Translations under genes and position numbers: made by a program | Shown: piece after piece, positions 21,815-29,526 of the stretch | Layout of the letters: every line of letters starts with the position of its first letter | Numbering within the stretch: the first letter of the stretch is position 1 | Virus record (IMG/VR): IMGVR_UViG_3300046713_000250 | Span: 1 to 64,000 of that record | Length of the DNA stretch: 64,000 nt | Direction: 5' to 3' (one strand) | Source of the DNA: a virus | The notes under the pieces: model-generated | Databases searched by the model: none | The model's input: the letters and a program-made list of their open reading frames with translations, nothing else | Told to the model about the DNA's origin: nothing

Positions 21815-22165
21815 TCACCATGCCGGCACCGGCCCGCCCGGGTGGTCGCCGTCTCGCATGTATCGCTCGTCCACCCGCTCACGCCGTCGGTGCACCGCGA
21901 CCGCGTCCTGCCCGGCCGTGGTGACCAGCCGGTACGGCCGGGGCGGGTAGGCGGCGTTCTCCTCGGCACAGCGGATCCGGTAGCCCTGCTGGAGCCCGGC
22001 AGCCCAGGACATCGGCTGAGCGCTCATCTCCGCCTCGGCCGCCTCGTACCCCCACCGCTGCGCCGCGCCCATCAGGAAGACCACCTGATCGCTGTCGAAC
22101 AGCCGGTCGGGGTCGCTCAGGGCGGTGACCAGCCGTGCGACGGCCGATCCGTTATCATTGGTCAC
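21815..22165 (-). CDS. Hypothetical helical protein
   Basis: A 116-residue protein starting MTNDNGSAVARLVTALSDPD and containing RLFDSDQVVFLMGAAQRWGY, followed by EMSAQPMSWAAGLQQGYRIR. The charged end is rich in Arg and Asp. No family recognised. Its end lies 9 nt from the converging plus-strand gene at 21806. Confidence 0.6.
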   Translation of the reverse strand: MTNDNGSAVARLVTALSDPDRLFDSDQVVFLMGAAQRWGYEAAEAEMSAQPMSWAAGLQQGYRIRCAEENAAYPPRPYRLVTTAGQDAVAVHRRRERVDERYMRDGDHPGGPVPAW

Positions 22166-22201
22166 GACAAACCCTTCTGTTGCTCGTCCCGGTGATCAGA
22201 G

Positions 22202-22224
22202 AGCCCGCGTTCCTACCGCGGGCT
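22202..22224. terminator. Hairpin AGCCCGCG/CGCGGGCT
   Basis: An 8-bp GC stem with 7-nt loop, lying between the stop of the 61-residue gene (22234) and the next minus gene start (22165). A TTT tract follows only on the plus strand (22224-22226). It may terminate minus transcripts, but the T tail is weak. Confidence 0.4.
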
Positions 22225-22233
22225 TTCGCCGTC

Positions 22234-22419
22234 TCAGGGGATGTGGACCTCCCAGTCGAGATCGGACAGCATCTCGGCCAGGCTGTGCTGAACGAGGGGC
22301 TCGATGTCATTCGGCCACGCCGCCATCTCTGCGGCGTACTTCGCGAACCGCCGTCTGCGGGCCTTGGAAGATCGCACCCGACCGGCCCGCTGGGCGATCT
22401 CCTCTCGCGTGAGCTGCAT
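22234..22419 (-). CDS. Small basic helical protein
   Basis: A 61-residue protein, MQLTREEIAQRAGRVRSSKA, continuing ARRRRFAKYAAEMAAWPNDI and ending with an acidic SLAEMLSDLDWEVHIP. A strong GGGAGGA lies 5 nt before the ATG. It is preceded by a TATACT -10 overlapping the palindrome at 22445-22459. The basic, helical sequence suits DNA binding. Confidence 0.62.
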   Translation of the reverse strand: MQLTREEIAQRAGRVRSSKARRRRFAKYAAEMAAWPNDIEPLVQHSLAEMLSDLDWEVHIP

Positions 22420-22444
22420 GTATCCTCCCTGGTCAAGCATGGTT

Positions 22445-22463
22445 CTATGGTGACCATAGTATA
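22445..22463 (-). promoter_or_regulatory. Palindromic operator and -10 element
   Basis: CTATGGT-G-ACCATAG (22445-22459) is a perfect 7+1+7 palindrome. On the minus strand TATACT (22458-22463) overlaps its edge and would start transcription at about 22451. The -35 is weak. The site sits immediately upstream of the 61-residue basic protein, so self-regulation is possible. Confidence 0.45.
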
Positions 22464-22485
22464 TCGTCTCCCCCTGATACGGACC

Positions 22486-22507
22486 GACCCCGCACGAAGA
22501 CGGGGTC
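22486..22507 (-). terminator. Hairpin GACCCCG/CGGGGTC
   Basis: A 7-bp stem with 8-nt loop just after the 238-residue Zn/HTH gene (stop at 22554) and before the next promoter. No T tract is visible. It is probably a weak or factor-assisted terminator. Confidence 0.4.
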
Positions 22508-22553
22508 GGGTCAGCGTAAGCACCTGCGCAACATCGACACCACGGCCGACCGG

Positions 22554-23270
22554 TCAGGGTCGCGGGCGCCTCTCCGCCCCGTGCGCATGGTGCGCGGCTC
22601 GCCACTGCGCGTCGGCCAGCCGTCGCAGGTGCCGCTGCTCGCGCCGGCGCACCCGCTCGGCCCGCAGCCGCCGCACGGTCGCCTCGGTGACCCCGATCCG
22701 CTTGCCGATCTCGCCCTTGAACATCGGCCGCATCTGCGCAGTGTGCTCGTCGCGGACCCACTTCTGCTCGAGCCGGATGATCGCGACCATCCGCTCGGCC
22801 CTGGTCGGGCTGTCCGGGAAGCCGTGCAGCATCATCATCACCACGATCGAGCTGACCCCCGCCTTGCCGTAGCGCCACTCCCGCCGCGGGTCGGCCGACA
22901 GCCGTCCGCCGGTCGCTCGCTGGATGCGCCGGATCTCCCGGTCGTACTCCATCGCGTACGCATTGGCCCGGGCCGCCATCCCGACGGCAACCCGCCGGTC
23001 CACCTCGTCCTGCACCGCTCGCAGCGCTTCCGGGCACCGGCATCCGTTCACCTGCGCCGCGTACCGTGTCCCGTGGCTGCGGGCCATGCACTGACCCGCA
23101 GGCCAGGTGGCAGCCTCCTCGCGCAGCGCCCGCTTGCGATCCATCCAGTCCTCGTGCGCCCGAATCGCCGCCGGGTGCCGGCATCCGTGGCTCCACGCGT
23201 TCTGCGTCTGCCCACACCGCGCCCGCGGATTGCACCCGTACGCCACGCGGCCCTCGTCGGTGACCGTCAT
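22554..23270 (-). CDS. Cys-rich DNA-binding protein with HTH
   Basis: This 238-residue protein carries several Cys/His patterns in the first 100 residues: YGCNPRARCGQTQNAWSHGC, AGQCMARSHGTRYAAQVNGC and CRCPEALRAVQ. They read as repeated zinc-binding units. The C-terminal half is basic and helical, with an HTH-like GEIGKRIGVTEATVRRLRAE. Such proteins bind DNA; a role in replication or regulation of the neighbouring origin is inferred. The 60 bp upstream and the 134 bp downstream hold only the hairpin and operator listed. Confidence 0.65.
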   Translation of the reverse strand: MTVTDEGRVAYGCNPRARCGQTQNAWSHGCRHPAAIRAHEDWMDRKRALREEAATWPAGQCMARSHGTRYAAQVNGCRCPEALRAVQDEVDRRVAVGMAARANAYAMEYDREIRRIQRATGGRLSADPRREWRYGKAGVSSIVVMMMLHGFPDSPTRAERMVAIIRLEQKWVRDEHTAQMRPMFKGEIGKRIGVTEATVRRLRAERVRRREQRHLRRLADAQWRAAHHAHGAERRPRP

Positions 23271-23331
23271 CCCTCGTCTCCTCTCGCCGCCGTGCGCGCG
23301 GGGCGGCCCACACCGCCCCGCGCCGTCGCCC

Positions 23332-23589
23332 CTACTTGCCGACCCCGTTCGGGTCGACCTCCCACGCCCCGGTGATGACCAGCCGCCGCATCGCCACGGC
23401 CTGACGGTCCGGGTCCTTGCTGGTCCCGGTCTCGAACTCCACGGCCTTACCCAGCGCGTCCAGCACCGACTTGCCCACCGCGGTCGGCTCGTACGTGCTG
23501 CTGTCGATCAGGCTCTCGGCCTCCAGGATGTCCCCGATCTGCCGCTCCGCCTCGGTCCGCGCGAGCACGTCCTCGTTCGCCTTACGCAT
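23332..23589 (-). CDS. Small hypothetical protein
   Basis: An 85-residue protein, MRKANEDVLARTEAERQIGD, continuing with acidic helices (ESLIDSSTYEPTAVGKSVLD) and AMRRLVITGAWEVDPNGVG. Its start overlaps the MazG-like gene by 8 nt in another frame, so translation is coupled. Function unknown. Confidence 0.6.
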   Translation of the reverse strand: MRKANEDVLARTEAERQIGDILEAESLIDSSTYEPTAVGKSVLDALGKAVEFETGTSKDPDRQAVAMRRLVITGAWEVDPNGVGK

Positions 23590-24496
23590 CCTTCGTCTCC
23601 TTCTCTTGCAGCACGCACACGGTGTACGCGCCCTCGGTCAGATCGAATCCCCGCGTCGCCCCGTACTGCCGAGTCCCGATCACCAACTGATCCGCCGCCA
23701 GCTCCACATCGGCGACCCAGAGCGTGAGTACCTCGCCGCTCCCGTCCTGCAAAGTGATCTCGGGTAGTTCGAGGCCAAACCACTTGCTGATGAAGTGGTC
23801 CACTTCCTCGCTGGTCCACCATCCGCGCAGGTCGTCCGGCATCGCCGCCAGCAGGTCTCGCTTCCGGGTGGTCTTCCCGCCACTGGCCAGGCGCGGATCG
23901 GTCTCCTTGTCTCCGGCGAGCGTGCGCCCGCCGTGCTGCCAGACCCGCGTACGGTTGTACGCGATCTTCCGCACGTACTCCGCCTCGAGGTCGATGCCGT
24001 ACTTGCGGGCGATCGTGTCCAACGTGCGCAGCACCAGCGCGAGCCTGGCCGGGCTGAGCACGGCGTCCGAGATCTCGCGGTGCAGCCACATCATGTGATC
24101 GCCGAACGTGACCACCGACAGGCGGCTGTCCGGCGTGTGCGCGCGGAGATCGGTCAGGCGGTCGTAACCGCTCAGCCGGATCCCGAACACGTCGGCCATG
24201 TCGACCAGCCGGATCAGCACGTCGGCGAACTCCGACCCCACGCCCTCGGGCTTGCCCCTGCCGTGCACGGGGCACGGGTTTCCGGTGTTCGCCTCGTTCC
24301 CGCAGATCGGTTTGGTCGCGTCGGCCAGCCGGTGATCCCGGTAGGCCTCCAGCGCCTCGCCGATCTCGGAATGCAGCAGCGCGATGTAGTCGCCCCATGT
24401 CTGCCCCGGGCAGATCCCGCCGTCGGGAGCCCGCCAGCCGTGCGCGATGTTGACCTCACGGCACTCGGCCATGATCTGTCCCAGCGTCAGCGTCAT
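23582..24496 (-). CDS. MazG-like nucleotide pyrophosphohydrolase with C-terminal extension
   Basis: This 304-residue protein's N-terminal ~110 residues show the all-alpha NTP-pyrophosphatase pattern: ALLHSEIGEALEAYRDHRLA, then GVGSEFADVLIRLVDMADVFG. The acidic EE/ExxD residues of this pattern bind Mg. A CGNEANTGNPCPVHG insertion is present between them. A second similar helical repeat (MMWLHREISDAVLSPARLALV) follows, and the last ~90 residues (EVDHFISKWFGLELPEITLQ) are a separate module. Such enzymes clear modified or excess nucleotides. It lies just after the clamp gene. Confidence 0.72.
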   Translation of the reverse strand: MTLTLGQIMAECREVNIAHGWRAPDGGICPGQTWGDYIALLHSEIGEALEAYRDHRLADATKPICGNEANTGNPCPVHGRGKPEGVGSEFADVLIRLVDMADVFGIRLSGYDRLTDLRAHTPDSRLSVVTFGDHMMWLHREISDAVLSPARLALVLRTLDTIARKYGIDLEAEYVRKIAYNRTRVWQHGGRTLAGDKETDPRLASGGKTTRKRDLLAAMPDDLRGWWTSEEVDHFISKWFGLELPEITLQDGSGEVLTLWVADVELAADQLVIGTRQYGATRGFDLTEGAYTVCVLQEKETKDA

Positions 24497-24499
24497 GGC

Positions 24500-25666
24500 T
24501 CAGCCCCTCAGCTTCAGCGGCATGAGCAGGTGCTGCCACTGCGAGCCCTCGTCGTCGGCCGAGGTCAGCACGACGTGCCAGGGCCGGCCCGGCCGCTTCT
24601 CCTGGTCGCTGAACCGGATCCGCACGATCTCGCCCGGCGCCGAGCCGAGCGCGTCGGCCAGGTACTTCGGGTTGAACGCGAGCGTGTGATCGGGTCCTTG
24701 GTACTGGGCGTCGACCTCCTCCGAGCCCTTCTGCTGGATCTGGTCGGCCTTGGCGTGCACGGTGATCAGGTCGGTGCTCATCACCGCGGCGATCGGCCCG
24801 TCCTTCTCGCGCATCAGCACGGCCCGCTTCATCGGCTGCATCAGGTCGGACACCTTGACCAGCACCTCGTGCGGGAGCTCGTCGGTGAGCAGCGTCGCGA
24901 TGACCTCGCGCATCTGCCACGGCTCGGCGATCTGACGGACGACCACCGACCGGGTGGCCGAGCTCAGCGCGAGCACGTTGGGCCCGAGCCCGACGGTGAT
25001 GTCGTCCGGCCCGATGAACGCGGCCGCCACGTCGGTCATCTGCTGCCCGACGACCAGCGCGTTCTGGATATCGGACTCCTCGGTCCGGATGAACGGTGCC
25101 GCGTCGCGGGTGGCCCGCAGCGAGTCGCTGGCCATTGCGACGACGGACTGCCCGCCGAAGGTCAGGTGGATGCACTGCAGCGCGATCGGCTTGCCCGCGT
25201 CGTGCTCGGTCGCCGCGGCGGCCCGGGCGATCAGGTCGTGGAAGGCCTGCCCACTGACGGTGCCGATCCGCATCGGCGGCACCAGCGTCCCGTCCTGCAC
25301 GCCGGACCAGTCGCCGGCGTCGCCCATCACCGGCACGGTGCCGGTCCACCGGCCGGCCACGATGACCAGGCTGGCCTCGTCGTCCCCGCCCAGCGTGACG
25401 GGCTTGTCGGCGAACGTGGCGACCAGCTGATCCAGCAGCCGCGCCGAGATGATCGCCGACCCCTTGCCCTCGCCGTCGACCGGCACGAGCGCCCGCGCGG
25501 TGATCCCCTCATTGAAGCTCTCGATCGCCAGGCTGCCCGCCCCGTCCACGGTGAGCAGCAGCCCGCCCTGGATCGGCACGGCCGGCTTGCCCGCGGCGAA
25601 CTTCGCCGCCCACTTGACCGCCGCCGCGAACACCTGCGGCTTGGCGGTGACTTCTCCCTCGATCAT
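24500..25666 (-). CDS. dnaN: DNA polymerase sliding clamp (beta subunit-like)
   Basis: This 388-residue protein has the three-domain layout of DnaN. VFAAAVKWAAKFAAGKPAVP begins the first domain, LLTVDGAGSLAIESFNEGIT follows, and GTVSGQAFHDLIARAAAATEH starts the second. FNPKYLADALGSAPGEIVRI and a HLLMPLKLRG C-terminus complete the third. DnaN normally ends in ...MPMRL, and LLMPLKL fits. It should load onto DNA and tether a polymerase, probably the host's, since no polymerase gene is present in this window. Start ATG 25666 has GAGGAG upstream. Confidence 0.88.
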   Translation of the reverse strand: MIEGEVTAKPQVFAAAVKWAAKFAAGKPAVPIQGGLLLTVDGAGSLAIESFNEGITARALVPVDGEGKGSAIISARLLDQLVATFADKPVTLGGDDEASLVIVAGRWTGTVPVMGDAGDWSGVQDGTLVPPMRIGTVSGQAFHDLIARAAAATEHDAGKPIALQCIHLTFGGQSVVAMASDSLRATRDAAPFIRTEESDIQNALVVGQQMTDVAAAFIGPDDITVGLGPNVLALSSATRSVVVRQIAEPWQMREVIATLLTDELPHEVLVKVSDLMQPMKRAVLMREKDGPIAAVMSTDLITVHAKADQIQQKGSEEVDAQYQGPDHTLAFNPKYLADALGSAPGEIVRIRFSDQEKRPGRPWHVVLTSADDEGSQWQHLLMPLKLRG

Positions 25667-26133
25667 CGGTTCTCCTCTCGGTACTGCTCGATCTCGTGCT
25701 TCAGGAACGCCGCCCAGTCCGGGTAGACCTCGGTCGCCGGGTGGCAGTGGAAGACGTGCTCGCGGGGGCCGACGATCACGAGCCGGATCGGCTCCGTACG
25801 CCGGGACAGGTCCCACGGGTGGTTGTCGTAGTAGCTGATCGCCATGCCGTGCTCGATGTGCCGGCCCCCTCGTGCCCCTTCGCCGGTGAACGACACGATT
25901 GCGTCGGCACCGGACAGGTCCTCGATGTCGCGCTGCCCGTACTCCCACGCCTTGCTGACCGCCTCGGGAGTATCGAGCCCGCCCGCCGAGAATCCGGCGT
26001 CCAGTCCCTCCTGCGGGTCGGTCAGCCACCGCGAGGTAACCCGGTCGGCGCCGAAGAGCATCTCGAACAGTTCATCGGCATACGCCTCCAGCTCAGCCCG
26101 CCGCGCGTACGCGCCTGCGAAGTAGTAGCGCAT
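25663..26133 (-). CDS. Nucleoside 2-deoxyribosyltransferase-like protein
   Basis: This 156-residue protein begins MRYYFAGAYARRAELEAYAD. The family signature is visible as YYFAGA at the N-terminus, DLSGADAIVSFTGEGARGGRH for the strand with the acidic residue, and IEHGMAISYYDN for the following active-site Glu/His region. Family members act on deoxynucleosides or modify/turn over bases. It lies between a DNA methyltransferase and the clamp gene, so a nucleotide-metabolism role fits. Its start overlaps the methyltransferase stop. Confidence 0.72.
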   Translation of the reverse strand: MRYYFAGAYARRAELEAYADELFEMLFGADRVTSRWLTDPQEGLDAGFSAGGLDTPEAVSKAWEYGQRDIEDLSGADAIVSFTGEGARGGRHIEHGMAISYYDNHPWDLSRRTEPIRLVIVGPREHVFHCHPATEVYPDWAAFLKHEIEQYREENR

Positions 26134-27110
26134 CACGCCTCCGCCGCGTCGAACAGCGTCAGCGCGCCGGCGGTCGCCTCGGCCCGCTTCATGTTGGCTA
26201 CCGCGGCGGCGAAGTAGCTGGGCTTCAGTTCGATGCCCATCCCGATCCGGCCGTTCTTGACCGCCACGTACGGTTCACTGCCGATGCCCGCGAACGGCGT
26301 GAACACGGTCTCGCCCGGATTGGACCACAGCCGCACGCACCGCTCGATCAGGTCCAGTTGCAGCGGGCAGATGTGCCGCTCGTCGGCCGACTCCCTGCCG
26401 GCCGCGACGTTGAGCGTGTTGGACTCGCGGATGTCGTACCAGCATCCGTTCGGGATCGCGATGCCCTCGGACTCCATGGCCGCGAGCTCGCCGTCCTCGT
26501 CGTTGCCGCGCCAGATCGGCCGGGCCCACTGGATCCACTCGTCGTTGGTCACGTCGGTCTTGACCGGCTGCTCGATCTCGCCGGGCTTGCGGAACAGCAG
26601 CAGGTAGTCGGCCAGCGCCGGGCGGGACTTGGCCGAGTCCTTGTTCTTCTGCACGAACATCAGCGCCTGCGCCTTGGTCCGGATGGCCTGCGCCTGCGGG
26701 TCCTTGTCGATGGTGACCTCGCCGTGGAAGATCCAGCCGCCGTCCTGGTAGGCCCGGATGACCTCGCCGCGGAAGTCGGTCAGCCCGACGATGCCGTGCA
26801 TGGTCTTGGTGGTCGTGAGCTGCTGGACGTGCACCGCGTTGATCCGCCCAGGCTTGGTGACCCGCAGCATCTCGGAGATCACGAATGAATAATGTGAAAA
26901 GAATTCGGCCCGGCTGCCGGAGTTGCCGAGGTCGCGAATGGAGGGCGAGTACGTGTACAAACTGGCGAAAGGCGGCGAATAAATCGCCAGATCAATCGAG
27001 CTATCGGCCAGTTCAGCCAGCCGCTCGCAGCTGTCGCCCAGCATCAATCGCCAGCCCGCGCCCTCTTCCTCGGCCGTGATGTACGGGTCGTCCGTGATGT
27101 TCGCGGTCAT
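26133..27110 (-). CDS. DNA (N4/N6)-methyltransferase
   Basis: This 325-residue protein begins at ATG 27110 with GAGAGGAACC just upstream; an earlier in-frame ATG at 27134 lies before the SD. Motif IV SPPF (IDLAIYSPPFASLYTYSPS) appears near residue 45 and motif I FTPFAGIGSEPYVAVKNG near 285. This IV-before-I order is that of the beta-class enzymes. SPPF rather than DPPY is more typical of N4-cytosine enzymes. The helical middle (WARPIWRG, CWYDIRESNTLNVAAGRE) matches phage DNA methylases often paired with a helicase. It may protect phage DNA from restriction. The segment at about 26,880-27,000 is unusually AT-rich. Confidence 0.88.
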   Translation of the reverse strand: MTANITDDPYITAEEEGAGWRLMLGDSCERLAELADSSIDLAIYSPPFASLYTYSPSIRDLGNSGSRAEFFSHYSFVISEMLRVTKPGRINAVHVQQLTTTKTMHGIVGLTDFRGEVIRAYQDGGWIFHGEVTIDKDPQAQAIRTKAQALMFVQKNKDSAKSRPALADYLLLFRKPGEIEQPVKTDVTNDEWIQWARPIWRGNDEDGELAAMESEGIAIPNGCWYDIRESNTLNVAAGRESADERHICPLQLDLIERCVRLWSNPGETVFTPFAGIGSEPYVAVKNGRIGMGIELKPSYFAAAVANMKRAEATAGALTLFDAAEA

Positions 27111-27130
27111 GGTCGGTTCCTCTCGGTTGA

Positions 27131-27262
27131 TCATCGCGTCACGCTGATTCGCAAGACTGTTCGTAGCCATGTGATCTCGATCCACCATGTTGTTTCGACT
27201 GCATGGCGATCCCGTCCCGACCGGATCAGAGGTATCGCGCCGCCGATCACTGCGTACTCCAT
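27131..27262 (-). CDS. Possible small ORF between helicase and methyltransferase
   Basis: A 43-residue ORF (MEYAVIGGAIPLIRSGRDRH) that overlaps the helicase 3' end and stops just before the methyltransferase SD. It has no clear SD and its composition is not distinctive. It fills the only sizable gap between the two genes. The coding status is doubtful. Confidence 0.25.
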   Translation of the reverse strand: MEYAVIGGAIPLIRSGRDRHAVETTWWIEITWLRTVLRISVTR

Positions 27263-28542
27263 TCCGACCGCATGGCAGCGACCATGCCGTCCACGAGCTT
27301 GTCGGCCTGCCGGCCCTTGCGCGAGACGTTGTCGGCGATCTGGGACTCGAGGTGCGAGAGCACGGCGTGCACCTCGACCTCGCGCTTCTGGCCGAACCGC
27401 CACGAGCGCCGAATCGCCTGGAACCACATCTCCCACGAGTCATTCATGCCGACGAAGATCTGCCGCGCGCAGTGCTGAAAGTTGAGCCCCATAGCCGACA
27501 TCGACGGCTTGGTGATCAGGTACGAGATCGTCCCGTCCGCGAATCCGAGGTAGGCCGCGGCCTTCTCCTCCGGCGTCCACGAGCCGAGCACGTTGACCGA
27601 TCCGGGCAGCGCCTTCTCCAGCGCGGCGGCTTCGTCATTGAGCCCGGTCCAGAGCAGCCACGGCTCGCCCGGCTCGGCCTTGACCAGTTCGACCGCCCGC
27701 TCCACCCGTGCGGCCAGCGTCTCCCGCCGGACCTGCGCCCGCCCGCCGACGCCGCCGATCTCGGCCCGGAACAACTGGCCGTCGGGGGCCTCCATGTCGA
27801 CGTGCACGATCTCCGGAATGATCCGCAGTTCAGGCAGGATATAGCCGTCGTCCGGATACCCGATGTCGCTGGGCGTCCGCAGGGCCATGGCCCACGAGGT
27901 CATCCACCGGTACATCGGCTCGACGGCGTGCCGCTTGAGTCGCCAGCCCGCATCGTCGTGCACGAAGTACGCGGCCAGCATCTCGGTCCGCGGCATGACG
28001 CCGAGGAATTCAGCCTGGTTGGTCAGCTCCTCGGGGTCGTTCGGGGCCGGTGTGGCCGTGCACGTCAGCCGGGCCCGGACCGGGGCGAAGTGCTGGATCA
28101 GCCGGGTTCGGGTCTTGCCGTCGGACTGCTTGATGATCGACGCCTCGTCCAGCGCGACCGCGTCCAGCCGGTCGGGGGCGAAGTGCTCCACCATCTCGTA
28201 GTTGGTGATCCAGATGCCCGGGCCGGACGCAGCGGCGTCGTCCCGCACGTAGTGCGCTTCCACCCCGATCGCCGCAGCTTCCCGCGCGGTCTGCTCGCAC
28301 ACGGCCAGCGGCGCGACGATCAGCGATCGCCGCCCGGACAGCCGGGACCATTCGAGCTGGGCTCGCGTCTTGCCGAGCCCGGTGGACCACCACAGCGCCG
28401 CCCGCCCCTTGCGCACCGCCCACGCTGTCCCCTCGCGCTGCCAGTCGCTCAGCGCCGAGCTGACCACGGCGGCCGAGACGTCGGACCCGTAGGTGCCGTG
28501 CCGCCGCTGCTTGCCTGCCAGGAAGTCGGCGTACGCCGTCAT
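27247..28542 (-). CDS. SNF2/DEAD-type helicase
   Basis: A 431-residue SF2 helicase. Motif Q/I: LSDWQREGTAWAVRKGRAAL, then WWSTGLGKTRAQLEWS as the Walker A. Motif II is LDAVALDEASIIKQ (DEAS in place of DEAH/DEAD). Motif III is TCTATPAPN. The C-terminal RecA domain includes YLITKPSMSAMGLNFQHC and motif VI QAIRRSWRFGQKREVEVH. It is adjacent to a DNA methyltransferase, a common phage pair. It likely aids replication or recombination; partners are unknown. ATG overlaps the previous stop. Confidence 0.9.
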   Translation of the reverse strand: MTAYADFLAGKQRRHGTYGSDVSAAVVSSALSDWQREGTAWAVRKGRAALWWSTGLGKTRAQLEWSRLSGRRSLIVAPLAVCEQTAREAAAIGVEAHYVRDDAAASGPGIWITNYEMVEHFAPDRLDAVALDEASIIKQSDGKTRTRLIQHFAPVRARLTCTATPAPNDPEELTNQAEFLGVMPRTEMLAAYFVHDDAGWRLKRHAVEPMYRWMTSWAMALRTPSDIGYPDDGYILPELRIIPEIVHVDMEAPDGQLFRAEIGGVGGRAQVRRETLAARVERAVELVKAEPGEPWLLWTGLNDEAAALEKALPGSVNVLGSWTPEEKAAAYLGFADGTISYLITKPSMSAMGLNFQHCARQIFVGMNDSWEMWFQAIRRSWRFGQKREVEVHAVLSHLESQIADNVSRKGRQADKLVDGMVAAMRSEWSTQ

Positions 28543-28787
28543 CGCTTCTCCGCCGCGGCCCAGCGCCGGAACGCCGCCGCGCTGGAGATGCTGACGGGCT
28601 TCTCGCCCTTGACCAGGCCCAGCCGCTCGGCGCTCTGCTCAGGAGTCTCGCCGACGAACACGGTAACCGCGTCGTTGAGCACCCGCGTCATGTCGACGTC
28701 GTAGCCCGCGCGCCGCATCGCCTCGGCCTTGGCCAGTCCCGCGTCCCAGGCCTCGTCGTCCGTGCATCGGAAGTTCTTCTTCACCAC
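28539..28787 (-). CDS. Small helical protein downstream of palindrome
   Basis: An 82-residue protein whose best start is the GTG pair at 28787/28784 with AGGGG 3-6 nt upstream. A longer reading from 28823 begins inside the large palindrome and is unlikely. The product (VKKNFRCTDDEAWDAGLAKA, AEAMRRAGYDVDMTRVLNDA, then VFVGETPEQSAERLG) looks like a ribbon-helix-helix-type or helical regulator. Function unknown. Confidence 0.6.
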   Translation of the reverse strand: MVKKNFRCTDDEAWDAGLAKAEAMRRAGYDVDMTRVLNDAVTVFVGETPEQSAERLGLVKGEKPVSISSAAAFRRWAAAEKR

Positions 28788-28808
28788 TTTCCCCTCTCGG
28801 TCATAAAA

Positions 28809-28840
28809 GAACTGTACCCCCATTATCGGGGGTACAGTTC
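28809..28840 (-). terminator. Long GC-rich palindrome, terminator and/or operator
   Basis: GAACTGTACCCCC and GGGGGTACAGTTC form perfect 13-bp arms around a 6-nt loop. On the minus strand the right arm is followed by TTTTAT, so it fits an intrinsic terminator for the 90-residue gene ending at 28866. The arms also contain the ACTGTA half-site of the phage promoters. GATAAT in the minus-strand loop lies 18 bp after TTGTGC, so a promoter could coexist here. The function is ambiguous. Confidence 0.6.
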
Positions 28841-28865
28841 CCTCAGCACAAGCCCGAACGGCTCC

Positions 28866-29138
28866 CTACTTGGCCGCCTCGTACTTCCGGCAGGTGTACA
28901 TTTCCCGCCCAAGCGCCGAGGTGCGCTCGCCCCACTCCTGCGGCGTCCGGTTCTCGAACAGCGCCACGTCCAGCAGTGGGCACGCCGACTTCTCCGGCCC
29001 GGCCCCGAACTGCTCATCGCGCACGCACGGCGCCGCGTCCCGCGAGCACCAGCCGGCCATCCACGCCTCGCCCTCGGTCCCGTTGCTGAACGGTGCCGCC
29101 GGTCGCGACCGCTCGAGCACGTCGTCGTAGGCCGGCAT
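28866..29138 (-). CDS. Conserved-type Cys protein
   Basis: A 90-residue protein starting at ATG 29138 with GGGTGAG upstream (ATG 29150 also possible). MPAYDDVLERSRPAAPFSNG, then EGEAWMAGWCSRDAAPCVRD and KSACPLLDVALFENRTPQEW. The SNGTEGEAWM...C...C...CPLL pattern is recurrent in actinophage hypothetical proteins. It probably binds zinc. Followed by the palindrome at 28809-28840. Confidence 0.65.
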   Translation of the reverse strand: MPAYDDVLERSRPAAPFSNGTEGEAWMAGWCSRDAAPCVRDEQFGAGPEKSACPLLDVALFENRTPQEWGERTSALGREMYTCRKYEAAK

Positions 29139-29142
29139 CGTC

Positions 29143-29526
29143 TCACCCATGGCCAGCCACCGGCGGCAAGAACGTCGCGAGTCGTTCCTCCAGTCCCTCG
29201 ATCGTCCCGTACGCGGCAACGAGGGAGGCGTCCATCCGCATCGTCTGCGCAGCCGCGTCGGCGGTCAGCCCGCGCTGCACCTCCAATTGCCGCCTCAGGT
29301 CGGCGATCAGCCGCTCCTGCGCAGCGCTGCCCTGATCGGCCGCGGCCAGCAGGCAGACCGCCGAGAGGATCACCTCAGTGGCGGCCCGCCCGAACCGTGC
29401 CTGCATGATGCGCAGCGCCTCCGTGTTGCCGGTGCACTGCACAAGCCCGCACTTCGTCTGATCGTGGTGGAGTTGCCAGGTAGCTGCCAGCCTGGCCAGC
29501 ATCTCGACGTTATCCTCGTGGCTCAT
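29143..29526 (-). CDS. Hypothetical helical protein
   Basis: A 127-residue protein, MSHEDNVEMLARLAATWQLH, with two Cys near the start (CGLVQCTG). It continues with helical segments (RFGRAATEVILSAVCLLAAA, AQERLIADLRRQLEVQRG). Its start overlaps the ERF stop. Function unknown; the position suggests an accessory to recombination. Confidence 0.6.
   Translation of the reverse strand: MSHEDNVEMLARLAATWQLHHDQTKCGLVQCTGNTEALRIMQARFGRAATEVILSAVCLLAAADQGSAAQERLIADLRRQLEVQRGLTADAAAQTMRMDASLVAAYGTIEGLEERLATFLPPVAGHG

Noticed and set aside
23795-25726. Plus-strand 643-codon ORF opposite clamp and MazG-like genes
   Set aside because: Both minus genes have clear family signatures; the plus frame lacks domains and SD.
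28539-28823. Longer start of the small helical gene at ATG 28823
   Set aside because: The ATG lies inside the 32-bp palindrome without an SD, while the GTG pair at 28787/28784 has AGGGG upstream.
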